Shown here piece after piece: positions 46,954 through 59,911 of a stretch of DNA of 64,000 nt. Both the position numbers and the translations under genes were made by a program. Location: the NCBI GenBank assembly GCA_964036275.1, contig OZ038433.1:9341048-9405047 (forward strand). The letters are read 5' to 3'. Below the pieces are notes generated by a model that ran no database searches, was not told where the DNA came from, and was given only the letters and a program-made list of their open reading frames with translations. The number at the start of each line of letters is the position of its first letter. The stretch's first letter is position 1. The DNA is from Litoditis marina (taxonomy: Eukaryota; Nematoda; Chromadorea; Rhabditida; Rhabditidae).

Positions 46954-49900
46954 CTAACCAGTATCAGTCAAATTATTCTCAAATCGAACCGCCGGTTTGG
47001 GACTGGTTGGGCGTGGCCCGTGCACAACTATGCAGGGAACGGGCCTGCTGGCCGGCGACTGGTCCGCGGTCTCCTCGCAGACGATGGTCAGCGCCTCCAT
47101 CGACTCCTCCACCAGCACCATGCTGTGCGGCCTTTCAGCGGACGTGCTGGGCTGGTTCGCGGGTGGCTCGTCCGCGGTTGAACGGCGGGAAGGAGAGCGG
47201 TCGAGCACGCGACGCGAGCGGAAACTCGTCCGCAAGGAGCCCGAAGAACGACGTCGCGAGTAAAATTGGTCAATCACGAAGTTCTCCAGGCGAGAGATCT
47301 GGAATATTCAAAACAACTAGATGTTGATGTATGCATTTCACTTCCTTTTTTTCAATGGTGGGTAGTTTCGTAAAAAAAAGAGCAAAAATACAATGTTGGT
47401 CTTTGCAATGAAGAGAAATTCACTAGCACAAAATTATATGCGTTCGAGAGTTACAATCATCTTGACATAGAACTCTCGTTCTCTTTTTTTCTCTCTCTCT
47501 CTCCCTCTATGTTTTCTGTTAAAGTGGAACGTGTTAGACAGAAATACAGAGATCTTCACGTATCATCTCCCCTCTGCCGATGAGTGTAACATGTTTGAAA
47601 ACACAGGTCGGTGGCCCTCGCTTCGCTTATGAGATTCGGAAGAAAAAGGGGTAGCTATTGGGAAACAAACACTGCGCATTGGATTCTGAATTGAAAATGA
47701 TGGCAAGGAAGGTTCCAAACTAAGAAACGAAAGTTTATTTATTTTTGACCCGCGAACGGTTGGGTTTGAGCAAACTTATGAAAGAAATTGAGGAAAATGT
47801 TTTGTATTTTGGTCCCGGAAAAAATTAACCATTCAAGAAATCGTACCGCTTCGACATACCTTATCGATTGACTTTGCGAACTCCACTTCGTTTTGTACTT
47901 TGAAGTCGAAATTGGTAGAATCGTGCAACAAGTCACGGAACATCATGATCGTCGTATCACGCTGAAAAAGAGTACTTTTCTTGTTTTTTTTCGGTAGACG
48001 TGTACTTAATCCGAGTTTTCACACGAAGTGGCAATATGACCACAGAATAGGCTAGTTTTTTTTTCCGTGATCGAGATAAAACTTTGTTACAGAACAGAGA
48101 AAGAACGGCCCTTTCACAAAACTTTTAAAAAGCTTGAACTGAACTGCAGGGTTCAAGCGCAGAGCAGAATATCGAAATTTGAACGGAAGCCAAGATTATC
48201 ATAGTAGTGCTTTGATAATCCCATGATAGAGTATGAAATCAGTCATGTTTAACCGAATTAAAACTGCATAGTACGAAAAAAAAACATGTTTCTGATCAGA
48301 ACGAAATAGGCTTTGTGTTGCACTGAGCGAAACGGACAAAACAAAAATAGCATAACAGCTATCGGTGCACTAACCTCAACCTCGCCGAATCGTACACACA
48401 GCATAGCCATATCATAGAAGACGCGCAATCTACTCGGGTGAATGGGTCGTCTCCAGATTCTTCGACCCATCAGGAAGATCTCAGCGTATTCCATTTTGAC
48501 GTCGTGCCAGATGGCCTTTTTCTCCTCCACGTCCGTCAGAATTGGTGCCAGACGATAGTAGCAGGCGTAGATGGCTGCCTCGTACCTGAGAAGACTGGAC
48601 ATGAGATTAATTCGTGCCAAAACAAAATGAATTAAAATTCAGAAAAAATGCGACCGCCAGAGCATTAAATTAATGGTTTTCCGATTCTAAATGGGAGAAA
48701 AACAGAAAACGTTCAAGTTTGAACCGTTTGGCTTATTTGACAGCCGTTTTTGTGACAGTTTCTCGTGAAAGATTCATTCATTTCATTGAAGCGTGACATT
48801 TATCAATCTGTTGGTTCGAATCCACGTTTGTGGGATACAGAATGCATTGACTACTGCCTTTTTGTGAGATAATAAGTGAATTCTCTCAAATTCTTAAAGT
48901 ATACTGCTAGTCAGGTACATGTTCGTCTGACGCTTCAGAATCACTACTGGTAAACTGACCATGCCAGATAGCAGTACTTCTTGGAGATGTCGTGCAGTCG
49001 GTCGAGCCACTCGTAGCACAGTTGTTTCCGTTGCTCCGGCGTGCCCCCGGACTCCGGATCGCTGTACTGGAAGCGGAAGAGGTCGTTGGCCGTCCAGTCG
49101 TCGCCCTTCAGTCGCAGCCGCACCAGGTCGTCCGTCGCGCGTCGCTTCAGCTTGGAGGCCGCGCGGCGGATCGGTCGGTCTGAAACACAACGGTTATAAT
49201 AATAATATTAAAAATAATAACAACAGTAATAATAATTTTTTAAGGTAACTATTTCAGCCGTGTGTTATTTTATTCAAACTGACAACCAAGACAGTAATCA
49301 GTGATGAATCCGTAGAGGGGTGGAGGTCCGTAGAAGAGAAAATAGGCAAAGCCGAGCTTTATTATAGTTCGTTTCAACCATCGATAGTAGTCAGTTACAG
49401 CAGATTTTAGTAGGCGAAGTCAACTGTGTTGGAGAGTTTCCAACCGCGACCAGCCTAATCAAAGTTGTTGCACCAGCTGGGTAATGAACTCATCCGCGAT
49501 AGGTGGCGCGGCGCCCACAAGCAGCCGGACATCTGAACATGATCGCCATAACTAAAAACAGTGATATCCAACCATGTTTTCTTGCCGTTTTCAGTGCGAA
49601 TTTTATGGCTCAAAAAATTGTTTAAATTACTCCCCGATCATGTGGTAACTATTTGGAAACAAAAAAAAATTACAAAATTCCTAAAATAACCACTTTTCGT
49701 ATTATTATTTGCAATGAGAATACTGGCAAGCTGCCAGATCAATCGCCTGCAATATAGGGTGCGCTCAGGCCAAAATGGCTGACTACTATCGATGGGTGAA
49801 ACAAACTATACCAGCTCATGCGGTCTGTCATGAAGATACCGCACCCGGGGATCGAACCATGGTCTATTGGGTGCTAGCGCGCACACAACCAGTACAGAGT

Positions 49901-51782
49901 ATGCTAGAAGATCCCGGCATTTTCATCCCGTTCTGCGTCTCCTCATACGTACGCTATTTCCTCTGCTCACACATCCCGCCGGGATGTAAGAGACAAGAAA
50001 TAGTGAGGCAGAGCGAGAGACGCAGGATGGGATGAAGAGGCCGGGAACTTCTAGCATACGTACTCAGGGCTCGCTCATTCCAAAGCGAATGCTCACAGTA
50101 AGCTTCGTAGGGTTGTCAAAATAACTCGAAATGACGCAACATTTCCAAACTATAGTTTTTCCACTTTATTAACAATCCCAATAAATATTAAATCTCCAAA
50201 CGTTAAATAAAATGATAGGGTTTCGCTGAATGGTTTATATATAGTTATCTTGTTTAATTCTAATGTTCAAGCTCGAGATCAACTGCACAGAGTCCTTTTC
50301 ACGTTATGTTCTTTCTCGCGATTCTCCTCTCCGTCGAAGGAGAAAAGCATGGTAATTGACGTACTCTGGCGTTCATGAGCATAACGCAGCGGAACTAAGA
50401 TATGTGCATCGTATGCTAACTAGGTGCAATAGTTCGGAATAAAAGAGAACTATATCGGTTTGTGTCAGTCCTTTAATATCACCTTCTGGCCCCTTTAAAC
50501 CATGCGGATGTTTGATTCTCTGCTCAAGCAAACTCGTTTTTGATGATCTTTCGGTGGGGTTTTAATAGGCACTCGGAGCCGTGTTTTCTAGCCGCCAACG
50601 CGCCTGTTTTCCATCTCTCTCTTTCTATCGCACCCTCTCTACTGTTTCTGTCTCTCGCTCTGCGAGTCATTACCCCTCCCCCCATATTTCTTCCTATCCC
50701 ATCTATGACGTAAGTAGTTTGCGCAGAAGTGAGCTCCTTGAAACTTGAGCGTATCATCAACGTGTTGTGGACACCGTACTAGAGGGAAAGTGACTAACCA
50801 GACATGAATTGTTTTTCGGTCCCAATATACGCTTGAATGTACAAATGTCGACCCAAAAACAGCTCGATCAAAGTACGAAAACCGAAGAAGATGCAGGTGG
50901 GTGGGGGTGGGGGGGGGGTCAGCACCGTACACAATGATAAACTCTGCGTACATCTACGTACTGTTCATCCACACACACACACTCGTTCAACTAGTCACGA
51001 GAGCGAAAACTCAAGGATTCAAAACTGAAAACTACTATCACGTGGACAGTTTTCACATATCACGTAGTTCTTCTACCACATTTCGTTCCAATGTGCTTTG
51101 ATTTATCTGGCTTGGCGGAAGTCCTTCCAGCGTATGAACAAAGCAAACGTTTCACAACCTCATCAGAGACATTCTTCAAACATCTTTTCCGAAGTAGCTT
51201 AGTGACTAAGACCATTGTGCCGACAATGAGAGGAAAAATGATATATACAAGTAACTTCAATACCCATGTTTAGTCGTCGAAACTATTTTTCCGAACGTGC
51301 GTGCGGTTTCAAAGTAAAAAGTTCCACGCTGCTTCAGCTGGCGAGAGAACGACTCTACTGTCAGATTTCTAAGCTGCAAAATTGAAAACTAAATCATCAA
51401 ACATGTTCTATAGTGGGTGCCAAATTTATCAATCACTGTCTCGACGCCGCAATCGAACCTGCCAGCAATCTACTCGTAGCAGGGCGTTAACCACTGCGCT
51501 ATTAGTGCACAACAGCGGGAAGCTTATGGATCGAGAACATGTGTACCCATCCGCCTTTCCGTTGGCGAAGAGTATACTAGTATTAGATCTGATCTAAAAT
51601 GTACCTGGCGGTGGTTGTAGTTTGGCGGAGCTCTTCCTCCGCTCACAATCCCCCTGACTATCCGTTCGAATGCACTTCTTCAACTTCAGAAGACAACCGC
51701 GAAGTTTGTTGGAAAACACGTTCAACATTCCCGATTTCGTTTTTCTCCAGCTCTTCCGAAAGTAGGTCGATCTAATTCGCAT
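46954..51782 (-). CDS. Unfamiliar protein, possibly a divergent 14-3-3 domain with basic head and Ser/Pro-rich tail
   Basis: Five exons, 51782-51605, 49179-48960, 48585-48375, 47961-47860 and 47298-46954, join in frame to 351 residues. The first 60 residues are Lys/Arg-rich. The middle is helical and includes MEYAEIFLMGRRIWRRPIHP SRLRVFYD, which resembles the conserved P-HP-RL helix of 14-3-3 proteins, and DTTIMMFRDLL, which resembles their last helices. The usual acidic N-terminal helices and several binding-groove residues are not seen. The last 95 residues are low-complexity Arg/Ser/Pro-rich and probably disordered. The gene model is supported by matching phases and good splice sites; the family assignment is weak. 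An acceptor (CGTTCAG) sits three bases before the ATG. Exons 2 and 5 are notably GC-rich. Confidence 0.6.
49820..49895 (-). repeat. Pol III B-box-like SINE fragment
   Basis: The minus strand reads CATGGTTCGATCCCCGGGTG, a good B box, inside an intron of the 14-3-3-like gene. No complete tRNA fold or clear A box was found. Confidence 0.35.
49891..50064. mobile_element. Hairpin MITE with AGTAC...ATGCTAGAAG ends
   Basis: AGTATGCTAGAAGATCCCGG and CCGGGAACTTCTAGCATAC are inverted, as are TTTCATCCCGTTCTGCGTCTC and GAGACGCAGGATGGGATGAA inside. A second, partial copy is at 57165-57272. Confidence 0.65.
51405..51585 (-). mobile_element. tRNA-derived SINE, copy 2
   Basis: The minus strand carries GCAGTGGTTAACGCCCTGC (A-box region) and GGTTCGATTGCGGC (B box) and is colinear with 21665-21870. 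It lies in the first intron of the 14-3-3-like gene. Confidence 0.65.
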
Positions 51783-52869
51783 TTCCTGAACGAAAGTGTA
51801 AAATGAACGAACAGATCAAAATAACAACCGTCCACTACACTAACACCTGCATTTTATTACAGTTTACCAAACTACAGTTTACCAAACTCGATTTGTAGTC
51901 TGATCAGCGGACACGTTACGATACCGGAAAAATCTCAGAAATAGACGGCAGATCACAAATACAGCAGAACGATACGCAAACCCTACACGTGCGACTAACA
52001 CAGCAGAAACTGAGATTTACAGTATTCATCACCGTCTCCTCGAACGAGTGCTTGGTTTTCTTCAGATGAAAAGTGCAAAGGGTAAAAAGGCAAAAAAGGC
52101 AAAAAAGTCTCACTTTGTTTTGTATGCTTTCCATAGTATTTCATTTACCACGTGGTTGGTAAGTAGTTGTAGCGGTGTCGAGAGTTTTTCATCCAGAAAA
52201 CAGATATGAACAACACTGAAAATGGCGAGTGGTATAAAGAAAAGATTTCAAGAGGATTGCGAGAACTTGAGAAACTCATACAGTGCTACGAATGACTTGT
52301 AAACTGGGTTCTCTAACAGTTTTATGAGGAGTATGTTCGAGCTGGGGTAGTCTTCACCATTTCCACCCACAGTTACCATGTGTTTATAGCGTCGATACAT
52401 AACTGTTCTTGTCGTTATTTTTCTGATAATGCATGCAAAAGGGTACAGTAACGTTGTCTACGACGTTCCTGAAGTTCTCTAGAAAGATTCACAGGTCAAA
52501 AAGAGCTGGAACTTGTGATTTTCGACTGTATGAGTTCACATAACCATGATACGAAATGTATTAATGCGAACAGAAAATTGCATAAAACATTCAAAGTGGC
52601 GTATACCCATTTTTCCCTACTCTCAACCCCATACAACACGCCTTCGAGCATTCAAACTGTTAAATGAGAACACTTTCAAAGAACCTATGTGATATGTTGA
52701 TAATATGGGTTGAGAACAAAAAGGAACCATTTTGCAACCCGTAAACTGTTGTAAAAATATTACCCCTTTTTTTAAATCGCAGTGCAAACGGTGGCAAGTG
52801 TATGAAAACACTGCACAATAGGTACGAACTACGAGAGAAAGAGAGACATATATATGTATTTTTTTTTTT

Positions 52870-52921
52870 CGTATTTCACGTTTCTGAGTTCTGCTGTGTT
52901 TAACATGTTTCACGTGTTTTT
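52870..52921. mobile_element. CACGTGA-ended MITE family, fragment
   Basis: CACGTTTCTGAGTTCTGCTG and TGTTTAACATGTTTCACGTG match the right half of the 57275 copy; the left half is absent. Confidence 0.55.
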
Positions 52922-54039
52922 GCAACCAGTATAACTGGAGTACCCAAAAGGACGATAAATCAGAACTTCAGAGAAAGCAAAAGTAAAAAGAATTACAGTA
53001 ATGCACAATGTGTATACTCTATGTCGAGATGGATCTGTAAAGTATCGGGGTTGAGTGTCGATATGTGTCACAGTTCCTTATAAAACACACAGAATCTCAA
53101 TAAACAGAATAACCATTTAGACAAGTTGTAACTGAGGTAAAACAGGTTCACGTGAAATGAAACTATAATTCGAAATCGGCGTTAGGCGAAGGTGAGCAAA
53201 GTGTTTATGTTCGGACGGTACTACGTTTCGAGTAAATGACTCCTAAAATGCTAGGGCCATCTGATGAAATATAATATAGTTTGGATTCGAGTACAAGAAC
53301 ACAGAAGAATAAACATACAACAAGACACAGCCATGAGTTGAACATGAATAATCGCACAAATACCCCGTCTAACCTCATATAGATGTATATACAGTATCCC
53401 GAGTGATATCGGTAGGGCGAGAGGTATAAGCTACTGAAAAACCAATGCACCTTCGAAAAGTCAGAACTGTGTCTTCGAATCGGGAAGATCAAACAGATGT
53501 GAATAGGGAGGGAGCGAGAGGGAGGAGGGGGAGAGAGGGCGGCAGACGGCGAGAGATGACAACTGTCAGTCCAAGTACACACACACAATCTCACGTGCGA
53601 CGCAGACATGTGATTTTTGGAAGAATGATACTCCGAGTGGGGGAAAACAAGCTGAAATGACCTTTAGTTGCAGGAATCGCTTTAGTTTACAAGCTTTATT
53701 CTATTTTATTCTACATTTCAATACAATACGCGCATTATTTTGATCGTTGAGGCATCTCACGTGGATGTACGTGACTTCCTAAGGGCCTTCTGATGGTCCT
53801 CAGGCTATGCTCGACTTAACTGGCTGAGAAGAGATTGAAGTTTGAGTTGCATTGTTATTTTCAAATAATGACTGATAAAGATAGAGCATAATATTCAACT
53901 TTAAAGGTAAATTTCATTTACATGCTGATGGAAAAAAAAAACTGTAAGAGTGCAGGCAGTCATGTCTTCATCTCCAACTAACTTCAACTAACTTCTTTCA
54001 CAGCACTAACATACAAAACCACAAACACCAACTTCGATC

Positions 54040-54315
54040 CATACAACAGCGATAGTCGTCGGGTTGTTTATCGAGTTGAAAATTCCGAGTTCGAGTTTCT
54101 TGCGTTTCCAAAAAAACGAGTTTTTGAGTTTCGAGTTCCGAGTTTGGTCGCTCAGTTCCGGGATTTTATCGAGACAAAAAAAATGAGAAATTGCGAGATG
54201 ACAGCGCGAGAATCGTGAAAAAAAGCATTTTATGTTTGAAATTGAAAATAAATTGCGGTAAAACGAGTTTTCCGAGAGTTATTTCGAACTTAAAGTTTGG
54301 AATTAACACCCCTAA
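54040..54315. repeat. CTCGAAA-type element, copy 2 (inverted)
   Basis: Starts CGGGTTGTTTATCGAGTTGA, the inverse of the right end of the element at 15600-15912. It continues with GAGTTTCGAGTT-type units and an AT-rich diverged part. Confidence 0.5.
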
Positions 54316-54825
54316 GCGAAACATAACACACTCGTCGTTCGTGCCAATTTAGTGGATTGGCCAGCTACAGAAACAAAAGAGTGTGCAGGTCAGGGAGACG
54401 CAGACAGTCTGAGACAGTCTCATTGATCTAGATCTCGTTTTCGTAGTTCGGTATTGTATGAACGATTGACACTTATATTTTAGTGGAGGATATATTGAAC
54501 CTTAATTTCTGCCGACTATCCAGAATAACAGTAATAGAGGTGTCTTTCTCTTTGGCGACATGTTATGCGTATCATATATCATGGTCATGAGAGCAAAACA
54601 ATCAGCGTAATACGTGACATGAATTTTCACTCACAGCTGCTACTTTCAACTGACAAACATCATGAAATGAGTGAAAAGGAAGTTAGGTTGACGAGTGAAC
54701 TCATGTAGATTCTGTATGTAAATTTTGGAACAAACTAGAAATTTGGAGTGATTGTATGATATGTAATATAAACAAGTTTCAACAAACCTAAACCCATTAT
54801 GTTTCTGACTTTCTCTTTCTCTCCT

Positions 54826-54905
54826 CCTCCTCCTCTCTCTCTCTCTGTCTGTCTGTCTCTCTTCCTCTTTCTCTCTTTCCCTCTCTCTCTCTCTCTTTTT
54901 CGTTT
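54826..54905. repeat. CT-rich microsatellite
   Basis: CTCCTCCTCC, (CT)n and CTGT units over about 80 bp. Confidence 0.9.
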
Positions 54906-55078
54906 CTTCTCTCGATTGAACATTTTGCATGGAGGAGAGGGCTAGTTTATCCAGGATTTGATGGATGTCGAATCATTAGACACAGCAGTTCTCCTATTAA
55001 TCTTACACACTAATTTGTTCGCATCGTTTAATTTGTTCACTTGTTTTCCTTTAGACGAAAGGTCTCGCATGAAGGGAA

Positions 55079-55111
55079 TGACAGAGAGAGAGAAAGAGAG
55101 AAAGAGAGAGA

Positions 55112-55175
<64 letters not shown>

Positions 55176-55370
55176 AAGCGAACGGAAGAGAGACATATAG
55201 AGAGTGAGAGAAAGAAAACGAGAGAAAGAGAGAAATATAGAGAGTTAGAGAGAGAGAGAGAGAACAAGATAAAGGAGAGATTAGAGAAGTGAGAGAGGAA
55301 GCGAGAGAAAAATAGAGATTAGAGAGTGAGAGAGAAAGCGAGAGAAACTGGAAAGTAGTGAGACAGAGAG
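55079..55370. repeat. Long degenerate (GA)n microsatellite
   Basis: About 290 bp; pure GA in the first third, then GAGAGAAAG and TAGAGAGT interruptions increasing to the right. Confidence 0.9.
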
Positions 55371-55818
55371 TTCCAAACACAGCAGATAAGGTCATTTTGG
55401 CCATTTTTGCTTACCCTCTCTCAAAAATATATCGAACACTTTTACAAGTTTCTGTCATTTCAACAAACATATGTTGTAGGTAAAAAAAATTCAATTTCAA
55501 AGATACAACAAAACTACTTTCCGATAAAAGTGTCGAGAAACAAAATAAAGGCGGTGTTTTCAAACAATTGAGGAGGAATCATAAAATCTAATCACCGTCT
55601 CGGGATTTCCCATGCCTTTTCTAGGCGAAAAACAAGGCCATTTAGGGTAAGGGCAAGTATTTTCTAGACAAGAAACAATTATAGAGAATGAGGAGACATC
55701 TGTTGTAGTTTTATCTCGGTACACGTATTAGTTACGAATTTCGTCTCAAAAGCAACTAGATCAAAGTACAAACACAACGGCTGCTGCCGTGTACACAATA
55801 TACAATTAGTTAGTTGCA

Positions 55819-55915
55819 GAGTCACGTGAAACATGTTAAACACAGCACAACTCAGAGATGTTCAATGACAAATTGCACGATGCCTCTTTAAAATGCTAAT
55901 TTCAAGTGACCATTC
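55819..55915. mobile_element. CACGTGA-ended MITE family, copy 4 (inverted)
   Basis: AGTCACGTGAAACATGTTAA, ACACAGCACAACTCAGA and AATTGCACGATGCCTC match the 57275 copy in reverse orientation. Confidence 0.6.
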
Positions 55916-57164
55916 AATTTACTCTCAGTATCAGAGCCTGCTTTGGATGAAGACATATTCTATCTCAGGAGCCAGTGAGAAATCAAGTATGAATTGGGAA
56001 GCAATTTGTGCTCTCGCACAACAAATCCATAAAATGAGCAAACCTGCTAGAAATGTGAGACAATTGTACATGAATACAGAACGCTGTTGTTATGATAATA
56101 TTATCATCTGAAATAACGCAAGTTTCGGGCAAACATTTATCGGATATGGTATTTTGGCAATTGTGTTGGTGGTGTTCTTTCACCACCCCAGGATGAGATA
56201 CGTACAGAGCGTCCGTGTTACCACAGGAACATGTTCTCTTGCTGGTCGAAAAACACGTGATGAGAGAAATGTGCAGAACAAATTTAAACATCTCGATTCA
56301 AAGAGATAAAAAATTGTTTCTTTTGAACAAAACCAAAAAGGAGCTGAAGTGAAGGGAGACTAAGCATTATGAACCGTGGAACAGCTCACAACGTTATCCC
56401 TATACATTACGTAGAGAGCACAGTTGGTGATACGTGATAAACCCAAAGCGAAACTGACCAAAATAACTATGTTTACCAACTGTTGGTTGCGTCATTTTAC
56501 AAATCCTTCACAATCCCTTCAACCTTAAATGCCAGAAAGCCAGAAAACATGCAACCATTCAAAACTCTCTTTTGGGTTGTTCTAAGAAATAAAAACGGAA
56601 AGGGCTCATGATTTACATTGTTTGTAGTGTCATCCCGCTGCTTCATATTCATACATGAAAAATTATGACGCAGATTAAGATCAAGCTACAACTCAGATCA
56701 CTCATTCTAGATGTAGAAAACCTTGTCGAAATTGAAATATGTGAAGAATTAATGAGGTATAGTATAGCAATTCGAAATGTTTTTTTTTGTAAATTGAACA
56801 GATATACGTTTGAAAATGTTGTGCATGGCCGAGTTTGCCAAAAGTTAGACGAACAGACTCAATCGTAACCCGATTTACGTTCGGTTTTACGTCATGTTTT
56901 GCAGCTTATTCAATCAAAGGGGGAAACGCTGCTAATTTTCCGTGGCCAAATTTTAAACCAGGCTCACGAACGGGGTGTGAAAGTTAGAAGAATAATAGTA
57001 GGTGAAAGTTAGAAGAATAATAACCAAAATGATTCAATGGACGGAACACATATGATTGGAGAACATTTGGTGATGGGATTTAAGTAGATTGCTAGCTTAT
57101 ATTTTTTTCTAGATTCATATGACAAGTAAGTTCATTCATCGATTATCACGCTCCCGCAATCATG

Positions 57165-57272
57165 CTCAATTTATTTTCCCTTACATCTCGCCAGAGGCGA
57201 AACTCGCGAAGTAGTGTGCAAAATGAGAGACGCAGGATGGGATGAGGTGCCGGGATATTCGAGCATATACTA
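57165..57272. mobile_element. Partial hairpin MITE related to 49891-50064
   Basis: Shares CTTACATCTCGCC, AATGAGAGACGCAGGATGGG and the CCGGGA...CTAG end with the complete element. Confidence 0.5.
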
Positions 57273-57274
57273 GA

Positions 57275-57390
57275 AGTCAATTGAATAGTCACGTAAAGTT
57301 AGAATTCTAATGAGGCATCGTGCACTTTGGGTTCGCACGTTTCTGAGTTCTGCTGTGTTTAACATGTTTCACGTGACTGTGCAATTCACT
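57275..57390. mobile_element. CACGTGA-ended MITE family, best copy
   Basis: Runs from TTGAATAGTCACG to CACGTGACTGTGCAATT. The ends are imperfect inverted repeats and the body is shared by four other loci in this window. Confidence 0.65.
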
Positions 57391-57496
57391 AGCAGTACAC
57401 TTACTCTGGATGGGGAACTATTTTGATGAAAATTCATCAGAGCAGCGAGTTTTGAAACGGTAGTGGTTGAACTAATGAAATGGGTTCCAGCTGGGA

Positions 57497-57511
57497 GGGG
57501 GGGGGGGGGGG
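57497..57511. repeat. Poly(G) tract
   Basis: About 15 consecutive G in the gene-free spacer. Confidence 0.9.
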
Positions 57512-59600
57512 ATTGTTTTCTGTGATGACTCAGCCAGGAAGATTGCGTCATGTATATAGGGGTCTCCCGTGGAAAGGCTGCAGGCTGGCTGCGTTTGTAG
57601 TTTGATCTCCCCTGGGTTGAGCTCGTGATTTGCAACTTAAAACAACCGGCCAGTTTAGAATGATGAATATGGTGTTGTTTCCTGTGGTAGAACACAATTC
57701 AAACGTGTAAAATATAAAGTGTTACACTATTCGTATTAGAAAACTTCATTCTAGAACAGAGAAAAGGTCATTCAACATTTTTGAATGGCGAGGTCTCGTG
57801 TACTGTTGATGCGAACAACAGCTCTTATGAATCTGATATCCTTAGTGAGTCTTGCTATAGAGAGTGAACATAGGAATGATCGGCAGTATGGCTATAACTA
57901 CAGACAGAAAACACCCTACCGACTATATTAAACTGATGTGTCAGTAAGAACTGTACTCTGAATCTTTTCAATCCTGATTCTTAGCACCATTTTCAGTTAC
58001 AAACACTCCGAGAATCAGAGTGATACAAACATATATTGTTCAAACAAAACAACTCATTAGTACCTACTATAACTTATTATGGTTACTGAAAGTAGTACAA
58101 ACCGGCTGCCACCGCTTTGCAAGGGAAGATTGTTCCTCGCCAACATAAACGGGCCATTAAACATTCTTGGCCAACGAATAGAGAAATATTATAGCCTATA
58201 GCATATGATTCATCGAACATTCGAGTTATTTAGTAGTTGTGTATGTACGAAGCAAATGTGAATTGTAGTTTGATCGGACGGCAAATATATTTTTTTATAT
58301 ATTTTTATGGCAAATAAATATATATAGGACTGCTACGCCGCCAGACGAGCGCACTTGTGGGAAAGTTGCAAAACACTACAACTGTTGAAAAGTTAGGGTG
58401 ATTTGAAATAAAATATGAACAGCATGCGAGTAGATTCTGAACGCGGTTAGGCAGAGAATGGAGAATAAATCGTAGGAAAAAACTTGACTTCGGCTCAAAC
58501 ATCTCCACTAGTTACTCATGTTTAGACCTGTTAGTCTCAAGAGAACTGCTAGATATCGCAAACAGTGTCAGCTCTGCATGCTACTTACTGCCCTCTTAGC
58601 ACCTTTTCATTTGTTGGACGAGAAAGTGTCAAATAGTGTTTGTCGAGTCTGTGCCACGTCTCTCAATGCCTGTTTACTCGTGGCGATGTTTTATTTGAAA
58701 TAAAAGTTTTCGCTGGTCGTTGTGTAGAATTGGAGTGTATTGTGTACGAGAATAGGTTGTAGCGGGGGATAGGGTTGCAAGATTTGCAAGCTGCAAAAAC
58801 TGTATACGGTTCCATCAGAGCAACGAGAGATCATGTACATCTGACTTCGAATCGCTGTTTGTAGCTTGATCTCCTTTAAATATACTCTTGAATGTGGAAA
58901 CTAAGCTCTGTTAGCAGATTAAACTACAAATCAGACTTGGTCACTCGGTCCGTACAAACTTCGATGAAAAGGATGGAATCAGACTACAACCAAAAACGTG
59001 TGATCAAACTACAAACCATACCAAGCTACCAAGCAGTACAAAGTGTACAGTATGACCTACTTTTTTTCCGGAGCGACTACCAATAATGCAATTGAAAAGA
59101 CTTATTGAACGATATCAAACAAGAGGGCGTATAGTTAGAAATATGGGAACACAGAAGTATAATTTCTCTGTTATTTGAAACAGAAAAAGACACTCAAAAA
59201 AGGAAAATCAAAACATGCAAGCAGGCTTTTAGACTCGTGGTTCTAAGAAGAATCTTTGAACGCAGCTCTATGTCCTCAATACTTCAACCGAACAACAATG
59301 CTATCTGGAAGTGGAAAAATTAGAATTCATGAACAAAATTTTGTATCATACTGTAAGCATTTGTGGATGAACAAAACGAGTTATTAAGCGTGTGTTATGT
59401 CTCGGATAGGAAAAATATCGTGAGCGCTGAACGTATCTTTAAATATGACCCATTGCAATATCATCTGAATATTGTGATGGGGCCTTTGTTTGAGAAAGAT
59501 AATGGAAGTGAGAGCAAGAAGGGCTTTTCTCCAGCTCAAGTGACCAATAAAAGCGTGGCGCGGGAATTAGGGAAAGATTGCGGTGAAATTAGTGGGGAGT

Positions 59601-59662
59601 AGTAGAAGAGAGAGAGAGAGAGAAGGAGAGTGGGAGAGAGAGAGAGAGACGGGGAGAGAGGC
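59601..59662. repeat. Short (GA)n microsatellite
   Basis: About 60 bp of GA units with GGAGAGTGGG interruptions. Confidence 0.85.
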
Positions 59663-59911
59663 TCAATCAGGAAAAGAGAAGAGATGAATTTCAGACCGGA
59701 CTCCAGTCTTCAATAGAGGTTCCAACAGAGAAGAAGGGTCGAAAACTGATCAAACATTGTTGGGCTTCAACTACCACTTTGGAGTGACTGAAACCTGATA
59801 ATCTCAATCTTTCTGTACAAAACTACACCATAAACTTAAGTGTTTTCGATGAATATTTATCTGAAGATATATTTACACATTGAATTCGCATCTTCATCGG
59901 ATTGGTAGTAT

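Larger units (their letters stand above)
51783..59911. other. Eight-kilobase gene-free, repeat-rich spacer
   Basis: No gene with recognisable similarity or a splice-consistent frame was found. Contents: CACGTGA MITE copies (52870, 55819, 57275), a CTCGAAA-type element (54040), GA/CT microsatellites (54826, 55079, 59601), a poly(G) run (57497), a partial hairpin MITE (57165) and many dispersed 13-bp motifs. Short open frames at 55893-56291, 58518-58703 and 59363-59602 look accidental. Confidence 0.6.

Noticed and set aside
47007..47327. Plus-strand open frames of about 100 residues
   Set aside because: Antisense shadows of the GC-rich last exon of the 14-3-3-like gene.
48811..48821. Perfect Pol III B box GGTTCGAATCC in a 14-3-3-like intron
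   Set aside because: No A box or tRNA fold at the required distance upstream; likely chance or a remote fragment.
53205..53609. 134-residue minus-strand open frame with hydrophobic stretches
   Set aside because: Low-complexity composition, no recognisable domain, no matching exons nearby.
55983..56291. 102-residue minus-strand frame with a hydrophobic start and several Cys
   Set aside because: Could look like a small secreted protein, but there is no family match, no splice-site or promoter support, and an overlapping frame on the other strand is equally open.
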